A stretch of 64,000 nt of DNA from Thermus aquaticus (GTDB taxonomy: Bacteria > Deinococcota > Deinococci > Deinococcales > Thermaceae): assembly GCF_001280255.1 (NCBI RefSeq), contig NZ_LHCI01000106.1, positions 479,907 to 543,906 of the forward strand, written 5' to 3'. The notes under the pieces are model-generated. The model was not told the DNA's origin. It did no database searches and saw nothing but the letters and a program-made list of their open reading frames with translations. Below are positions 8,393 to 16,198 of this stretch, piece after piece. Position numbers and translations under genes: made by a program. Each line of letters starts with the position of its first letter. Within the stretch, counting starts at the first letter, position 1.

Positions 8393-9630
8393 GCCCGCTC
8401 CTGCCCCTCCCCCAGGGCCACCCACTTCAGGGTGGTGAGCTCCATAGGGCCCATGGGCCCGTAGGCGTGGAGCTTGGAGGTGCTGATGCCGATCTCGGCC
8501 CCCAGGCCCAGCTCAAAGCCGTCGTTGAAGCGGGTGGAGGCGTTCCAGAGGACCAAGGAGGCGTCCACCTCCTCCAAAAAGCGCCAGGCCGCCCTGGGGT
8601 CTTCGGTGCAGATGGCCTCGGTGTGGCGGGAGCCATAGCGGGCGATGTGGTCCAGGGCCTCCTCCAGCCCCGAGACCACCTTGACCCGTAGGACGAGGTC
8701 CAGGTACTCCCGGTCCCACTCGTCCTCCCGGGCGGGGACCGCCTCCTTAAGGAGGGGAAGGGCCCTAGGGCAGGCCCTGAGCTCCACCCCTTTGGCCCTC
8801 ATGGCCTCCTCCAGGAGGGGTAAGAAGGCCTCCGCCACCTTCTCGTGGACCAAGACGGCCTCGAGGGCGTTGCACACCGCGGGCCGCTGGGTCTTGCCGT
8901 TCACCGCCAGCCGCAGGGCCATGGAGAGGTCCGCCCCCTCGTCCACGTAGAGGTGGTTGACCCCCTTCGCGTGGGCCAGGACGGGCACCCGGGCCTCCTT
9001 CTGCACCAGGCGGATGAGCTCCTCGCCGCCCCTGGGGATCAGGAGGTCCAAAAGCTCCAGGCGGCACATCTCCAGGATGGCCTCCCGGTCGGTGGTGGGC
9101 ACCAGGGTCACCGCCTCCTCGGGAAGCCCCGCCTCCCTCAGGGCCTCGTGCCACAGGGCCACCAGGGCCCGGTTGGAGCGGAAGGCCTCCTTACCGCCCC
9201 TAAGGAGCATGGCGTTTCCCGCCTTGAGGGCCACGGCCACCGCCTCCACCGTGGCCCCGGGCCTGGCCTCGTAGATGAAGCCGATGAGGCCCAGGGGCAC
9301 CCGCATCCTCCCCACCCTGAGGCCGTTGGGCCGCTTGGCGAGCCCCTCTATCCGGCCCAGGGGGTCGGGAAGGGAGGCCATCTGGCGAAGCCCCTCGGTG
9401 AGGGTCTTCAGGTCCTTCTCCTTCAGGGCCAACCGGTCCAGCTTGGCCCGGGAAAGCCCGGCCCTTTCCGCCTCCTCTAAGTCCTCCCGGTTCGCCCTCA
9501 GGACCTCTTCCCAGCGGCCCTCTAGAAGCTCCGCCATCCGCAAAAGGGCCAGGTCCCGCCTCCCCTTGGCGATCTCGGGAAGCCTCCTTTTCGCCCTTTC
9601 CGCCAGCTGCCAAAGGGTCACGCCCGTCAT
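8389..9630 (-). CDS. proA: Gamma-glutamyl phosphate reductase
   Basis: This is the second enzyme of proline synthesis from glutamate, an NADPH-dependent reduction of gamma-glutamyl phosphate to glutamate semialdehyde. The 413 residues are of aldehyde-dehydrogenase superfamily type, with YEARPGATVEAVAVALKAGNAMLLRGGKEA (binding region split here by function: cofactor loop then substrate site) and GKTQRPAVCNALE containing the catalytic Cys. The ATG at 9630 overlaps the proB TGA (ATGA). Confidence 0.97.
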   Translation of the reverse strand: MTGVTLWQLAERAKRRLPEIAKGRRDLALLRMAELLEGRWEEVLRANREDLEEAERAGLSRAKLDRLALKEKDLKTLTEGLRQMASLPDPLGRIEGLAKRPNGLRVGRMRVPLGLIGFIYEARPGATVEAVAVALKAGNAMLLRGGKEAFRSNRALVALWHEALREAGLPEEAVTLVPTTDREAILEMCRLELLDLLIPRGGEELIRLVQKEARVPVLAHAKGVNHLYVDEGADLSMALRLAVNGKTQRPAVCNALEAVLVHEKVAEAFLPLLEEAMRAKGVELRACPRALPLLKEAVPAREDEWDREYLDLVLRVKVVSGLEEALDHIARYGSRHTEAICTEDPRAAWRFLEEVDASLVLWNASTRFNDGFELGLGAEIGISTSKLHAYGPMGPMELTTLKWVALGEGQERA

Positions 9631-10736
9631 CCTTCCTCCTTCAGGGCCAGGTGGTCCCGGTGGACCACCTCCTCGGTGTAGCGGTAGCCCAGGACCTCCT
9701 CAATCTCCCCGCTCTTACGGCCCCTGATCCGGGCCACCTCTTCGGAGGCGTAGTTGGCCAGGCCCACGCCCACCTCCTCCCCGCTTTCCGTAAGGAGGCG
9801 GACCGCCTCCCCCCGGGAAAACCGCCCCCGCACCTCCTTGATGCCGGCGGGAAGGAGGCTCGCCCCCCGCTCCTTGAGGGCCTGCACCGCCCCCCGGTCC
9901 AAAACGAGCTCCCCTTTGGGGTGGAGGAGGCCGTAGAGCCAGGCCTTCTCCCCGCGGTAGCGCCTTCTGGCGTGGAAGTAGGTGCCTATGGGAACCCCCT
10001 TCAGGGCCTCGAGGATGACCCCGGGCCGCCTGCCGGGGAGGAGGAGGGTGGGGATGCCCACCCGGCCCGCCAGCCTGGCGGCCAGGAGCTTGCTCCGCAT
10101 CCCCCCGCTCCCCAGGGGGTTCCCGCCCCCGGCGTGGGCCAGGACCTTCTCCACGTCCTCCACCTCGAGGATGGCCCTGGCCCCGGGGTTCAGCTTGGGG
10201 TCCTCCTCGTAGAGGGCGTCCACATCGGAAAGGAGGAGGAGAAGCCCCGCCTCTACCAAAGCGGCCACCCGGGCGGAAAGCTGGTCGTTGTCCCCGAAGC
10301 GGATCTCGTGAAAGGCCACGGTGTCGTTCTCGTTGATGATGGGGACCACCCCCAGGTCCAGAAGGGCCCTAAGGGTGGCCTTGGCGTTCAGGTAGCGCTC
10401 CCGGGCGGAGAGGTCCTCGGCGGTGAGCAGAACCTGGGCCACGTGGAGGCCCAGGGGGGCGAAGGCCTGCCGCCAGGCGGCCATAAGGAGGGGCTGGCCG
10501 ATGGCAGCCAGGGCCTGCTTCTTGGGCATGTCCTTGGGCCTGGGGAGGCCCATGAGGGCCATGCCCGCCGCCACCGCCCCCGAGGAGACCAGAACCACCT
10601 CCCGCCCCTCCTGGCGCAAAAGGGCCACCTGGCGGGCGATCTCCCCCATGACGTCCGGGTCCAGCCCCCCCTCCCCGGCCAGGACGGCGCTCCCCACCTT
10701 CACCACCAGGCGTTTCGCGCAAAGCCCCGGCCGCAT
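9627..10736 (-). CDS. proB: Glutamate 5-kinase
   Basis: This is the first enzyme of proline synthesis; it phosphorylates glutamate and is usually feedback-inhibited by proline. The 369 residues comprise an amino-acid kinase domain (VVKVGSAVLAGEGG at residue 11 on; IINENDTVAFHEIRFGDND; LLLLSDVDALYEEDP) and a C-terminal PUA domain from about residue 270. The start chosen is ATG 10736, 8 bases after a TATCCT box; an upstream in-frame ATG at 10754 would lie before that box. It is the first gene of the operon proB-proA-TPR-yihY. Confidence 0.95.
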   Translation of the reverse strand: MRPGLCAKRLVVKVGSAVLAGEGGLDPDVMGEIARQVALLRQEGREVVLVSSGAVAAGMALMGLPRPKDMPKKQALAAIGQPLLMAAWRQAFAPLGLHVAQVLLTAEDLSARERYLNAKATLRALLDLGVVPIINENDTVAFHEIRFGDNDQLSARVAALVEAGLLLLLSDVDALYEEDPKLNPGARAILEVEDVEKVLAHAGGGNPLGSGGMRSKLLAARLAGRVGIPTLLLPGRRPGVILEALKGVPIGTYFHARRRYRGEKAWLYGLLHPKGELVLDRGAVQALKERGASLLPAGIKEVRGRFSRGEAVRLLTESGEEVGVGLANYASEEVARIRGRKSGEIEEVLGYRYTEEVVHRDHLALKEEG

Positions 10737-10744
10737 TAAGGCCC

Positions 10745-10750
10745 AGGATA
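10745..10750 (-). promoter_or_regulatory. -10 element of proB operon
   Basis: TATCCT on the minus strand lies 8 bases before the proB ATG, giving a leader of about 1-2 bases. No strong -35 is seen. Confidence 0.5.
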
Positions 10751-10766
10751 GCACCTCTCATTCCCT

Positions 10767-10869
10767 TTCCCTTGGTGCCTGTTTCCTTCGGCCCACCATG
10801 TCTGGTAACTTCCCCAGGAACCTTTTGCAGGGGCCCCCATGCTGGCTTGGGCCAGCATGGGGTGGTATC
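10767..10869 (-). repeat. Family A palindromic repeat, full copy, reverse orientation
   Basis: This is a nearly full-length copy on the minus strand: TGATACCACCCC, hairpin of 12-bp arms (10835-10846 and 10851-10862, CCCCATGCTGGC / GCCAGCATGGGG), then GGGGCCCC, GCAAAAGGTTCCTGGGGAAG, CAGACATGGTGGGCCGAAGG. It fills the space between proB and the winged-helix-like gene. Confidence 0.85.
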
Positions 10870-10876
10870 AGATGGG

Positions 10877-11089
10877 CTAGGGGTCCGGAGATACCTTTTC
10901 CCCCGCTAGCCGGAAGCGCCCCCCCTCAAAGGCCACCCGCCCTTCCCGCCTGAGCCGCACCAGAAGGGCGAAGAGGCGGGCCTTGGTGAGGCCTGGGTGG
11001 AGGGGCCTGAGAGCGGCGTGGAGTTCCTCCAGGGTACGCTCCCGCGCCAGGGCCTGAAGCAAAAGGGCTTCCAGGCGCCGTTCCCGCAC
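10877..11089 (-). CDS. Small winged-helix-like protein
   Basis: This 70-residue basic, Leu-rich protein (RERRLEALLLQALARERTLEE...TKARLFALLVRLRREGRVAFEGGRFRLAG) has the helix-helix-helix-strand-strand outline of a small winged-helix domain. DNA binding is inferred from this pattern only. The start is GTG 11089, leaderless: AATAAT (11101-11096) is 6 bases upstream. That box overlaps the -35 hexamer of the divergent tRNA-Arg promoter by two bases. Confidence 0.6.
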   Translation of the reverse strand: MRERRLEALLLQALARERTLEELHAALRPLHPGLTKARLFALLVRLRREGRVAFEGGRFRLAGEKVSPDP

Positions 11090-11095
11090 CCTTCC

Positions 11096-11129
11096 ATTAT
11101 TGACAAGTCCCCTTGGGGCGTGGTATGTT
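11096..11129. promoter_or_regulatory. Overlapping divergent promoters of winged-helix gene and tRNA-Arg
   Basis: Plus strand: TTGACA (11100-11105), 18-bp spacer, TATGTT (11124-11129), about 12 bases before the tRNA. Minus strand: AATAAT (11101-11096), 6 bases before GTG 11089. The minus -10 shares bases 11100-11101 with the plus -35. Confidence 0.65.
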
Positions 11130-11141
11130 TGAGCTTGGCTT

Positions 11142-11218
11142 GGGCCCGTAGCTCAGTTGGATAGAGCGGCTGACTACGGATCAGCAGGTCAGGGGTTCGA
11201 ATCCTCTCGGGCCCGCCA
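11142..11218 (+). tRNA. tRNA-Arg (anticodon ACG)
   Basis: This 77-base cloverleaf includes an encoded CCA. The acceptor stem GGGCCCG pairs with CGGGCCC; D-loop contains AGTTGGAT; anticodon stem GCTGA/TCAGC encloses loop CTACGGA with anticodon ACG at 11176-11178; T-arm is AGGGGTTCGAATCCTCT type. A34 would be edited to inosine by TadA to read CGU, CGC and CGA. A strong terminator follows directly. Confidence 0.98.
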
Positions 11219-11222
11219 AGGT

Positions 11223-11253
11223 CCCCCGGAACCTTCCGGGGGTTCGCCTTTTT
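11223..11253 (+). terminator. Intrinsic terminator of tRNA-Arg
   Basis: CCCCCGGAA / TTCCGGGGG (9-bp stem, 2-base apex that will open to a larger loop) followed by TTCGCCTTTTT. Confidence 0.85.
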
Positions 11254-11260
11254 GGGGCCC

Positions 11261-11266
11261 TACAAT
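11261..11266 (+). promoter_or_regulatory. -10 element of leaderless PduO-type gene
   Basis: TACAAT is 6 bases before the ATG at 11273; the -35 region falls in the tail of the tRNA terminator and is not well conserved. Confidence 0.6.
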
Positions 11267-11272
11267 GGGGCC

Positions 11273-11836
11273 ATGAAGATCTACACCAAAACGGGAGACG
11301 CGGGGGAGACCGGGCTCTACGGGGACGAGCGGGTGGTGAAGGCCCACCCCCGGGTGGAGGCCTACGGCACGGTGGACGAGGCCAACAGCGCCATCGGCCT
11401 GGCGCGAAGCCTTCTGCCCAAGGAGCACCTGGACCTTCAGGACCTTCTGGAGCGCATCCAGAACGCCCTCTTTGACCTGGGGGCCGACCTGGCGACCCGC
11501 ATGGGAAGCCCCTATGAAAAGAACATTGCCCGCATGGACGCCGAGGACGTGGAAAACCTGGAGAGGGCCATAGACCGCTACCAGGAGGAAAGCCCCCCCT
11601 TCCGGGGCTTCATCCTGCCCGGTGGGCACCCGGCGGCCGCCGCCCTTCACCTGGCCCGCACCGTGGTGCGCCGGGCGGAACGCAAGGTGGTGGCCCTGAG
11701 CCGGGAGGAGCCGGTGAACCCGGAGACCATCCGCTACTTAAACCGCCTCTCCGACCTCCTCTTCGTCCTGGCCCGGGTGGTGAACGCCCGGGAAGGGGTC
11801 AGGGAGGAGGGCTGGCTGGTCAAGAAAAGGCGCTAG
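11273..11836 (+). CDS. Cob(I)alamin adenosyltransferase, PduO type
   Basis: Transfers the 5'-deoxyadenosyl group of ATP to Co(I) corrinoid to make adenosylcobalamin. The 187 residues are of PduO/MMAB type. The N-terminal ATP loop is MKIYTKTGDAGETGLYGDERV; VEAYGTVDEANSAIG and the later RTVVRRAERKVVAL...YLNRLSDLLFVLAR (with the Arg-x-x-Glu active-site helix) are clear. Thermus uses B12 enzymes such as methylmalonyl-CoA mutase, which may be the consumer. The start at 11273 is set by the leaderless TACAAT box. The 3' end overlaps the next, convergent ORF by 4 bases. Confidence 0.93.
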   Translation: MKIYTKTGDAGETGLYGDERVVKAHPRVEAYGTVDEANSAIGLARSLLPKEHLDLQDLLERIQNALFDLGADLATRMGSPYEKNIARMDAEDVENLERAIDRYQEESPPFRGFILPGGHPAAAALHLARTVVRRAERKVVALSREEPVNPETIRYLNRLSDLLFVLARVVNAREGVREEGWLVKKRR

Positions 11837-12117
11837 GGCCAGGGCTTGCCGTAGACCCGGACCTCGGCCCCGGGGAAGGCGTTTTCTAGGAGATCTTTAA
11901 GGAATAGGGCGGCGGAGGGCAGAAGCCCCCCGCAGGGGCCTTCCATGTAGAGGAAAAGGTACCGGGGCCGCCTGGGGGACTGGGAGAAGCCCAGGCATCC
12001 CTCGTACTCGGGAAAGTACTCGTAAAAGAGCTCCAGAAGGTCCCGCACCAGGTCCTTGGCCTCGGGCAGGGCCTCTATGGAGCTTCTGGGCTTGACCCAG
12101 AAGGTCATGGCCTTCAC
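11833..12117 (-). CDS. Hypothetical 94-residue protein divergent from NatA-like gene
   Basis: This small soluble protein (MTFWVKPRSS...LLELFYEYFPEYEGCLGFSQSPRRPRYLFLYMEGPCGG...VRVYGKPWP) has two Cys and many aromatics. No family is recognised. The start is GTG 12117, 6 bases after GATAAT; an ATG 9 bases later is also possible. It is divergent from the ABC-transporter operon and its promoter shares a -35 hexamer with it. Confidence 0.6.
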   Translation of the reverse strand: MKAMTFWVKPRSSIEALPEAKDLVRDLLELFYEYFPEYEGCLGFSQSPRRPRYLFLYMEGPCGGLLPSAALFLKDLLENAFPGAEVRVYGKPWP

Positions 12118-12123
12118 GCCTCC

Positions 12124-12173
12124 ATTATCCCCCTCCCAGGGGGGCTTGCAAAGTGATATCACACTGCTATAAT
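12124..12173. promoter_or_regulatory. Divergent promoter pair sharing one palindromic -35 hexamer
   Basis: TTGCAA (12146-12151) is its own reverse complement. Plus strand: 16-bp spacer then TATAAT (12168-12173), 6 bases before GTG 12180. Minus strand: 16-bp spacer then GATAAT (12129-12124), 6 bases before GTG 12117. The perfect palindrome GTGATATCAC (12153-12162) sits inside the plus-strand spacer and could be an operator. Confidence 0.75.
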
Positions 12174-12179
12174 GGGCTT

Positions 12180-12899
12180 GTGATCCAGGCCCAAGGCCTC
12201 ACCAAGCGCTATGGCCCCAAGACCGCCGTGGAGGGGCTATCCCTGAAGGTAGAGCGGGAAGAGGTCTACGCCCTCCTTGGCCCCAACGGGGCGGGCAAGA
12301 CCACCACGCTGAGGATGCTCGCCACCCTGGTGCGTCCCACGGCGGGAAGGGCGGAGGTGGCGGGGGTTGACGTGGGGAAGGAGCCCTTGGAAGTCCGCCG
12401 CCGCCTGGGCCTGGTGAATGGAGGGATGCGGGTCTACGACCGCCTCACGGGGCGGGAGATCCTGGCCTTCTTCGCTTCCTTCTACGGCCTCGAGGGCCGC
12501 GCCTTTAAGGAGGCCCTGGACTGGGTGGTGGCCCTTTTGGAGATGGAGGAGACCCTGGAGAAAAAGGTCCTGGAGATGTCCACGGGCATGCGGCAGAAGG
12601 TGGTCATCGCCCGGGCCATCCTCCACCGCCCCCCGGTCCTCCTCCTGGACGAGGCCACCGCGGGTCTGGATGTCTTCGCCAGGCGGGCCCTCCTGGACTT
12701 CGTGAAGACCTACCGGGACCTGGGGAACACCGTCCTCTACTCCACCCACGTCATGCCCGAGGCCGAGGAGGTGGCCGACCGGGTGGGCTTTTTGCACCAG
12801 GGGCGCCTGGTCTACGAGGGAAGCATGGAAGAGGCTTTGGCCATGGGGGAAGGAAGCCTGGAAAAAGCCTTCATCCGAAAGGTGAGGGAAGCGGCATGA
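12180..12899 (+). CDS. ABC transporter ATP-binding protein, NatA-like
   Basis: This 239-residue ATPase subunit pairs with the membrane protein encoded next. Walker A LLGPNGAGKTTTLRML (residues 30-45), signature region STGMRQKV (degenerate LSGGQ), Walker B PVLLLDEATAGLD and the H-loop YSTHVMPEAEEVADRVG are all present. The match to NatA-type exporters (Na+ or drug efflux) is by overall pattern and by the NatB-like partner. The start is GTG 12180 because TATAAT lies 6 bases before it; the frame upstream to 12153 would start before the transcription start. Confidence 0.9.
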   Translation: MIQAQGLTKRYGPKTAVEGLSLKVEREEVYALLGPNGAGKTTTLRMLATLVRPTAGRAEVAGVDVGKEPLEVRRRLGLVNGGMRVYDRLTGREILAFFASFYGLEGRAFKEALDWVVALLEMEETLEKKVLEMSTGMRQKVVIARAILHRPPVLLLDEATAGLDVFARRALLDFVKTYRDLGNTVLYSTHVMPEAEEVADRVGFLHQGRLVYEGSMEEALAMGEGSLEKAFIRKVREAA

Positions 12900-14074
12900 A
12901 ACCCGTCTGGCGTATCGCGTGGAAGGAGTTGGTCCAGGTCTTCCGGGACCGGAAGCTCGTCTTCTCCACCCTAGTTCTCCCCGTACTCCTCATGCCGGTC
13001 TTCATGTTCGGCCCCCACCTCTTCCTCTCCCGCCTCCTGGAAGGGACCTCGGCCAAGGTCCAGGAGGTGGCCGTGGCCGGGCTTCCCGAGGAGGCCCTGG
13101 AAGCCCTCCTTAAGGCCAACCTGGCGCCAAAGCCCGTAGAAGACCCGGAAAAGGCGGTGCGGGAAGGAAAGTACCCCGTGGGCGTGGTCTACGAGGGGGG
13201 CCGCTACCGGGTCTTCGGCCGCCTGGCGGGAGGGGTTTCGGAAAGCCAGGTGGCGGTGGGCAAGGCGCAGGCCGCCCTCCAGGGCCTCAAAGAGAGGAAG
13301 GTGGCCGAGGCCCTGGCGGCGAAGGGGATTTCCCTGGACCTCCTCCATCCCTTTCAGGTGGAGACCGTGGACGCCTCGCCCCCTCGGGAAAAGGCGGGGG
13401 GGCTATTGGGCTTCCTCCTCCCCTTCTTCCTGGTGAGCTTCATCCTCTCCGGGGGGCAGGTGGTGGCGGTGGACGCCACCGCGGGGGAGAAGGAGAAGGG
13501 GACCCTCGAGGCCCTCCTCGCCGCCCCCGTTCCCCTCCTCCACCTGGCCCTGGGCAAGACTCTGGCCACGGTGACCATGGCCCTCCTTTCCGGGGTGGCG
13601 GGGCTATTGGGCTTGGCCCTGGGAGGGGTTCTGAGCGCCCGCCTGGGCGGGGAGCTCCTCGGCAAAGGGGGTCAGGTCCTCTCCCTGGGAGGGCAGATCC
13701 AGATGGACGGGGGAAGCTTCCTGGCCCTCTTCCTCACCGCCTTTCTCCTGGCCCTCTTCATGGGGGCGGTCATGGTGGCCCTGGGGCTCTACGCCCGGAG
13801 CTTCAAGGAGGCGCAAAGCTACATGGCCCCCCTCCTGCTCCTCGCCCTTTTCCCTTTGCTTTTCCTCCAGTTTCGGGGCTTTTTTGAGCTTCAACCCTGG
13901 CATCACCTGATCCCCCTCTTCAACACCGCCCTCCTCATGGACGCCCTCCTCAAGGGGCAGGCGGAGGGCCTCCAGGTAGCCCTCACCTGGGGCTCCACCC
14001 TGGTCTACGGGGCTTTGGCCCTCCTCCTGGCGGTGCGGGTCTTCGCCCGGGAGGACGTGGTCTTCAGGAACTAA
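12896..14074 (+). CDS. ABC-2 type permease, NatB-like
   Basis: This 392-residue membrane subunit overlaps the ATPase gene by ATGA. Topology is typical of NatB/YhaP-type ABC-2 permeases: one N-terminal membrane segment (about residues 22-40), a large external domain (about 50-165) and five or six membrane segments afterwards. The conserved [25 protein letters not shown] loop contains the E-KE-GTLE motif of ABC-2 permeases. The substrate is unknown. The following four genes run in the same direction with tight spacing. Confidence 0.88.
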   Translation: MKPVWRIAWKELVQVFRDRKLVFSTLVLPVLLMPVFMFGPHLFLSRLLEGTSAKVQEVAVAGLPEEALEALLKANLAPKPVEDPEKAVREGKYPVGVVYEGGRYRVFGRLAGGVSESQVAVGKAQAALQGLKERKVAEALAAKGISLDLLHPFQVETVDASPPREKAGGLLGFLLPFFLVSFILSGGQVVAVDATAGEKEKGTLEALLAAPVPLLHLALGKTLATVTMALLSGVAGLLGLALGGVLSARLGGELLGKGGQVLSLGGQIQMDGGSFLALFLTAFLLALFMGAVMVALGLYARSFKEAQSYMAPLLLLALFPLLFLQFRGFFELQPWHHLIPLFNTALLMDALLKGQAEGLQVALTWGSTLVYGALALLLAVRVFAREDVVFRN

Positions 14075-14087
14075 GGAGGCGGTCCTG

Positions 14088-14735
14088 GTGTTTTTGGGGC
14101 GGTACGTGGGCACGGTGCGGGAGCCGGGCTTCCACTTCGCCAACCCCCTGGCGGCGAGAAAGCGCATCTCCCTAAGGGTCCACAACTTCACCTCGGATAA
14201 GCTCAAAGTAAACGACGCCCACGGCAACCCCATTGAGATCGCCGCGGTGGTGGTCTTCCGGGTGGTGGACACGGCCAAGGCCCTCTTCCAGGTGGAGAAC
14301 TACCAGGCCTTCGTGGCCATCCAGTCGGAGGCGGCCATCCGGGCCCTGGCGAGCCGCTACCCCTATGACGCCGAGGGCAAGTCCCTGCGGGGCAACCCCG
14401 AGGAGATCGCCGAGGAGCTGAAGGCCGAGGTGGAGGAGAGGCTGAAGGTGGCGGGGGTGGAGGTCCTCGAGGCCCGCCTCACCCACCTGGCCTACGCCCC
14501 CGAGGTGGCCCGGGCCATGCTCCGCCGGCAGCAGGCCCTGGCGGTGGTGGCCGCCCGCCGGCTCTTCGTGGAGGCCGCCGTGGGTATGGTGCGGGAGGCC
14601 CTGGCGGGCCCCGAGGCGGCGGGGCTTCCCCTGGACGAGGAAAGGAAGGCGGCCATGGTCAACAACCTCATGGTGGCCCTGGTCTCCGAGGCCCAAGCCC
14701 AGCCCGTGGTCAACGTGGGCACGCTGTACACCTAA
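14088..14735 (+). CDS. SPFH/Band 7-domain protein, N-terminally short
   Basis: This 215-residue protein matches the SPFH (stomatin/prohibitin/flotillin) fold: [32 protein letters not shown], then [39 protein letters not shown] and a C-terminal coiled helix rich in Ala and Glu. Family members usually begin with a membrane hairpin and about 50 extra residues; here the ORF starts at GTG 14088, right at FLGRYVG. AAGGAGG at 14073-14079 fits that GTG. The preceding codons read K-E-A-V-L, still like the family, up to the natB stop codon, so the missing N-terminus may have been deleted. SPFH proteins form membrane-microdomain scaffolds. Confidence 0.8.
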   Translation: MFLGRYVGTVREPGFHFANPLAARKRISLRVHNFTSDKLKVNDAHGNPIEIAAVVVFRVVDTAKALFQVENYQAFVAIQSEAAIRALASRYPYDAEGKSLRGNPEEIAEELKAEVEERLKVAGVEVLEARLTHLAYAPEVARAMLRRQQALAVVAARRLFVEAAVGMVREALAGPEAAGLPLDEERKAAMVNNLMVALVSEAQAQPVVNVGTLYT

Positions 14736-14743
14736 GGAGGCGG

Positions 14744-14944
14744 GTGAAGGGAAAGCCCGAGGGAAAAAAGGCCTTTCTCCTGAGGCTGGACCCGAGGCTT
14801 TACCGGGTGCTGGAGAAGTGGGCCCACGACGAGCTCCGGAGCGTGAACGCCCAGATAGAATACCTCCTCAAGGAAGCGGCCAAAAGGGCGGGGCGGTGGA
14901 AGGATGAGGACGAGGCTGGAGCCCAAGAGGGACGGGAACCCTAA
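14744..14944 (+). CDS. Arc-type ribbon-helix-helix protein
   Basis: This 66-residue protein is a strand-helix-helix unit (KAFLLRLDPRLYRVLEKWAHDELRSVNAQIEYLLKEAAKRAG) typical of Arc/HicB-like ribbon-helix-helix DNA-binding proteins. The conserved pattern R-S-V-N-A-Q-I-E-x-L-L is the second helix. From family knowledge, such a gene often sits immediately after an SPFH gene. It may regulate this operon. Start GTG 14744 with AAGGAGG three bases before it (short spacing); the tail overlaps the next ORF. Confidence 0.8.
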   Translation: MKGKPEGKKAFLLRLDPRLYRVLEKWAHDELRSVNAQIEYLLKEAAKRAGRWKDEDEAGAQEGREP

Positions 14945-15428
14945 AGCGCTCCTTCTAGCCCTCTACCTGGCCTCCCTCGTGGCCCTGGGCTTCCTCGCGG
15001 CCACAGCGGAGGCCTCGGAAAGAACCTTCCTCCTCGCCCTGGTGGCCGTGGATGCCCTGGTCATGGGAGCCCTCTTCGTTTGGCTTGCGGGCCTTCCCGA
15101 AAAGCTCTTCTACGTTCTGGAGGGCCCTTTCCTGGCAATACACCACGCTTGGGGCCAGAGGAGGGTGCACCGCTCGGAGGTGGCGGCCGTGGTCCCCACG
15201 GCCTACGCCCTACCCCTCCTCGCCCTCGGACCCAAAGCCGAGATGCCCGGCTACTACCGGATGCGCTTCCGCTTCAGAACCCCCGCTTTCCCCCAGGGGC
15301 TTCCCGTGGAAGCCCTGGTGGGGGCGAGGCGGGGAGAAGGGGTTCTCCTGGTCCTCAAGGACGACACGGGCCTCCTCCTGAATCCCGATGACCCCAAGCC
15401 CCTCATCTCCTGGAAGGAGGCGGTATGA
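14904..15428 (+). CDS. Two-TM membrane protein with soluble C-terminal domain
   Basis: This 174-residue protein has two membrane segments (about residues 14-33 and 41-65), then a soluble domain with beta character (MPGYYRMRFRFRTPAFPQ...VLLVLKDDTGLLLNPDDPKPLISWKEAV) that resembles bacterial PH-like domains, by pattern only. The ATG at 14904 overlaps the ribbon-helix-helix gene by 41 bases; a later start is possible. It ends in an ATGA overlap with the CPBP protease gene. Confidence 0.65.
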   Translation: MRTRLEPKRDGNPKALLLALYLASLVALGFLAATAEASERTFLLALVAVDALVMGALFVWLAGLPEKLFYVLEGPFLAIHHAWGQRRVHRSEVAAVVPTAYALPLLALGPKAEMPGYYRMRFRFRTPAFPQGLPVEALVGARRGEGVLLVLKDDTGLLLNPDDPKPLISWKEAV

Positions 15429-16198
15429 AGGCCCTTTACTGGACCTACGGCCTCTCCTGGGGCCTGGCCCTCCTGGCCTACGCCTTGGGGGTTAGGCCGG
15501 AATCCCCAGCCATCCTGGCCCTGGGGGTTCTCTACATGTGGGTGCCGGGCCTGGTGGCCCTCCTTTTCGCCCGGAGAGAGGGGATAAGGCTTCCCCTGGC
15601 CTTCCGGCCCAACCGCTACTGGCTTTTGGCCTGGCTCTTCCCCGTTCCCCTCACCCTCCTCTCCGTCCCCCTCAGCCTCCCCTTCGGGGCCTACAGGGGC
15701 CTGGCCTGGACCTTTCCCGAGGGCCCACCGCCCCTCCCCGAACCCCTGCTCCTCGCCCTTGTCCTCCTCCAGGGGCTTTTCGCCGGGGCCACGGCGAACC
15801 TCTTGGTCGCCTTGGGGGAAGAGCTCATGTGGCGGGGGTACCTTTGGGAAAGGGTTAGGGAGCGGGGCTTTTGGCCCGCCACCCTGGAGATCGGCTTCCA
15901 CTGGGGCCTCTGGCACGCCCCCATGATCCTCCTTTTCGGCCATAACTACCCGGACGAGCGCCTCCTGGGCGTGCCCATGATGATCCTCTTCACCCTCCTC
16001 CTGACCCCGGTCCTCCTCTACGTGCGGGAAAAGGGGGGTTCGGTCTTTCCTGCCGCCCTCCTCCACGGCACCCTGAACGGGGTGGCCGGGCTTTCCCTGG
16101 TTCTAGTGGAGCGCACCAACGACCTCCTCGTGGGGGTGGGGCTTCCTGGCCTCTTCCTCCTGGCCCTCTTTAACCTCTGGCTCAGGAGGCGGGTATAG
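15425..16198 (+). CDS. CPBP-family intramembrane metalloprotease (CAAX-like)
   Basis: This 257-residue multi-pass membrane protein has the three CPBP/Rce1 motifs: EELMWRGYLWE (EExxxR, about residues 137-147), a following His in EIGFHWGLWHAP and HGTLNG (HxxxN) near residue 219. CPBP proteases process prenyl proteins, bacteriocins or anti-sigma factors in different hosts. Proteins in which a NatB-like permease is fused to a CPBP protease are known, so the neighbourhood with natAB makes a joint role plausible. Last gene of the operon; the rapZ -10 box overlaps its stop. Confidence 0.88.
   Translation: MKALYWTYGLSWGLALLAYALGVRPESPAILALGVLYMWVPGLVALLFARREGIRLPLAFRPNRYWLLAWLFPVPLTLLSVPLSLPFGAYRGLAWTFPEGPPPLPEPLLLALVLLQGLFAGATANLLVALGEELMWRGYLWERVRERGFWPATLEIGFHWGLWHAPMILLFGHNYPDERLLGVPMMILFTLLLTPVLLYVREKGGSVFPAALLHGTLNGVAGLSLVLVERTNDLLVGVGLPGLFLLALFNLWLRRRV

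Noticed and set aside
12153-12179. Upstream ATG start for the NatA-like gene
   Set aside because: It lies before the TATAAT box that is 6 bases from GTG 12180, so it would not be in the mRNA.
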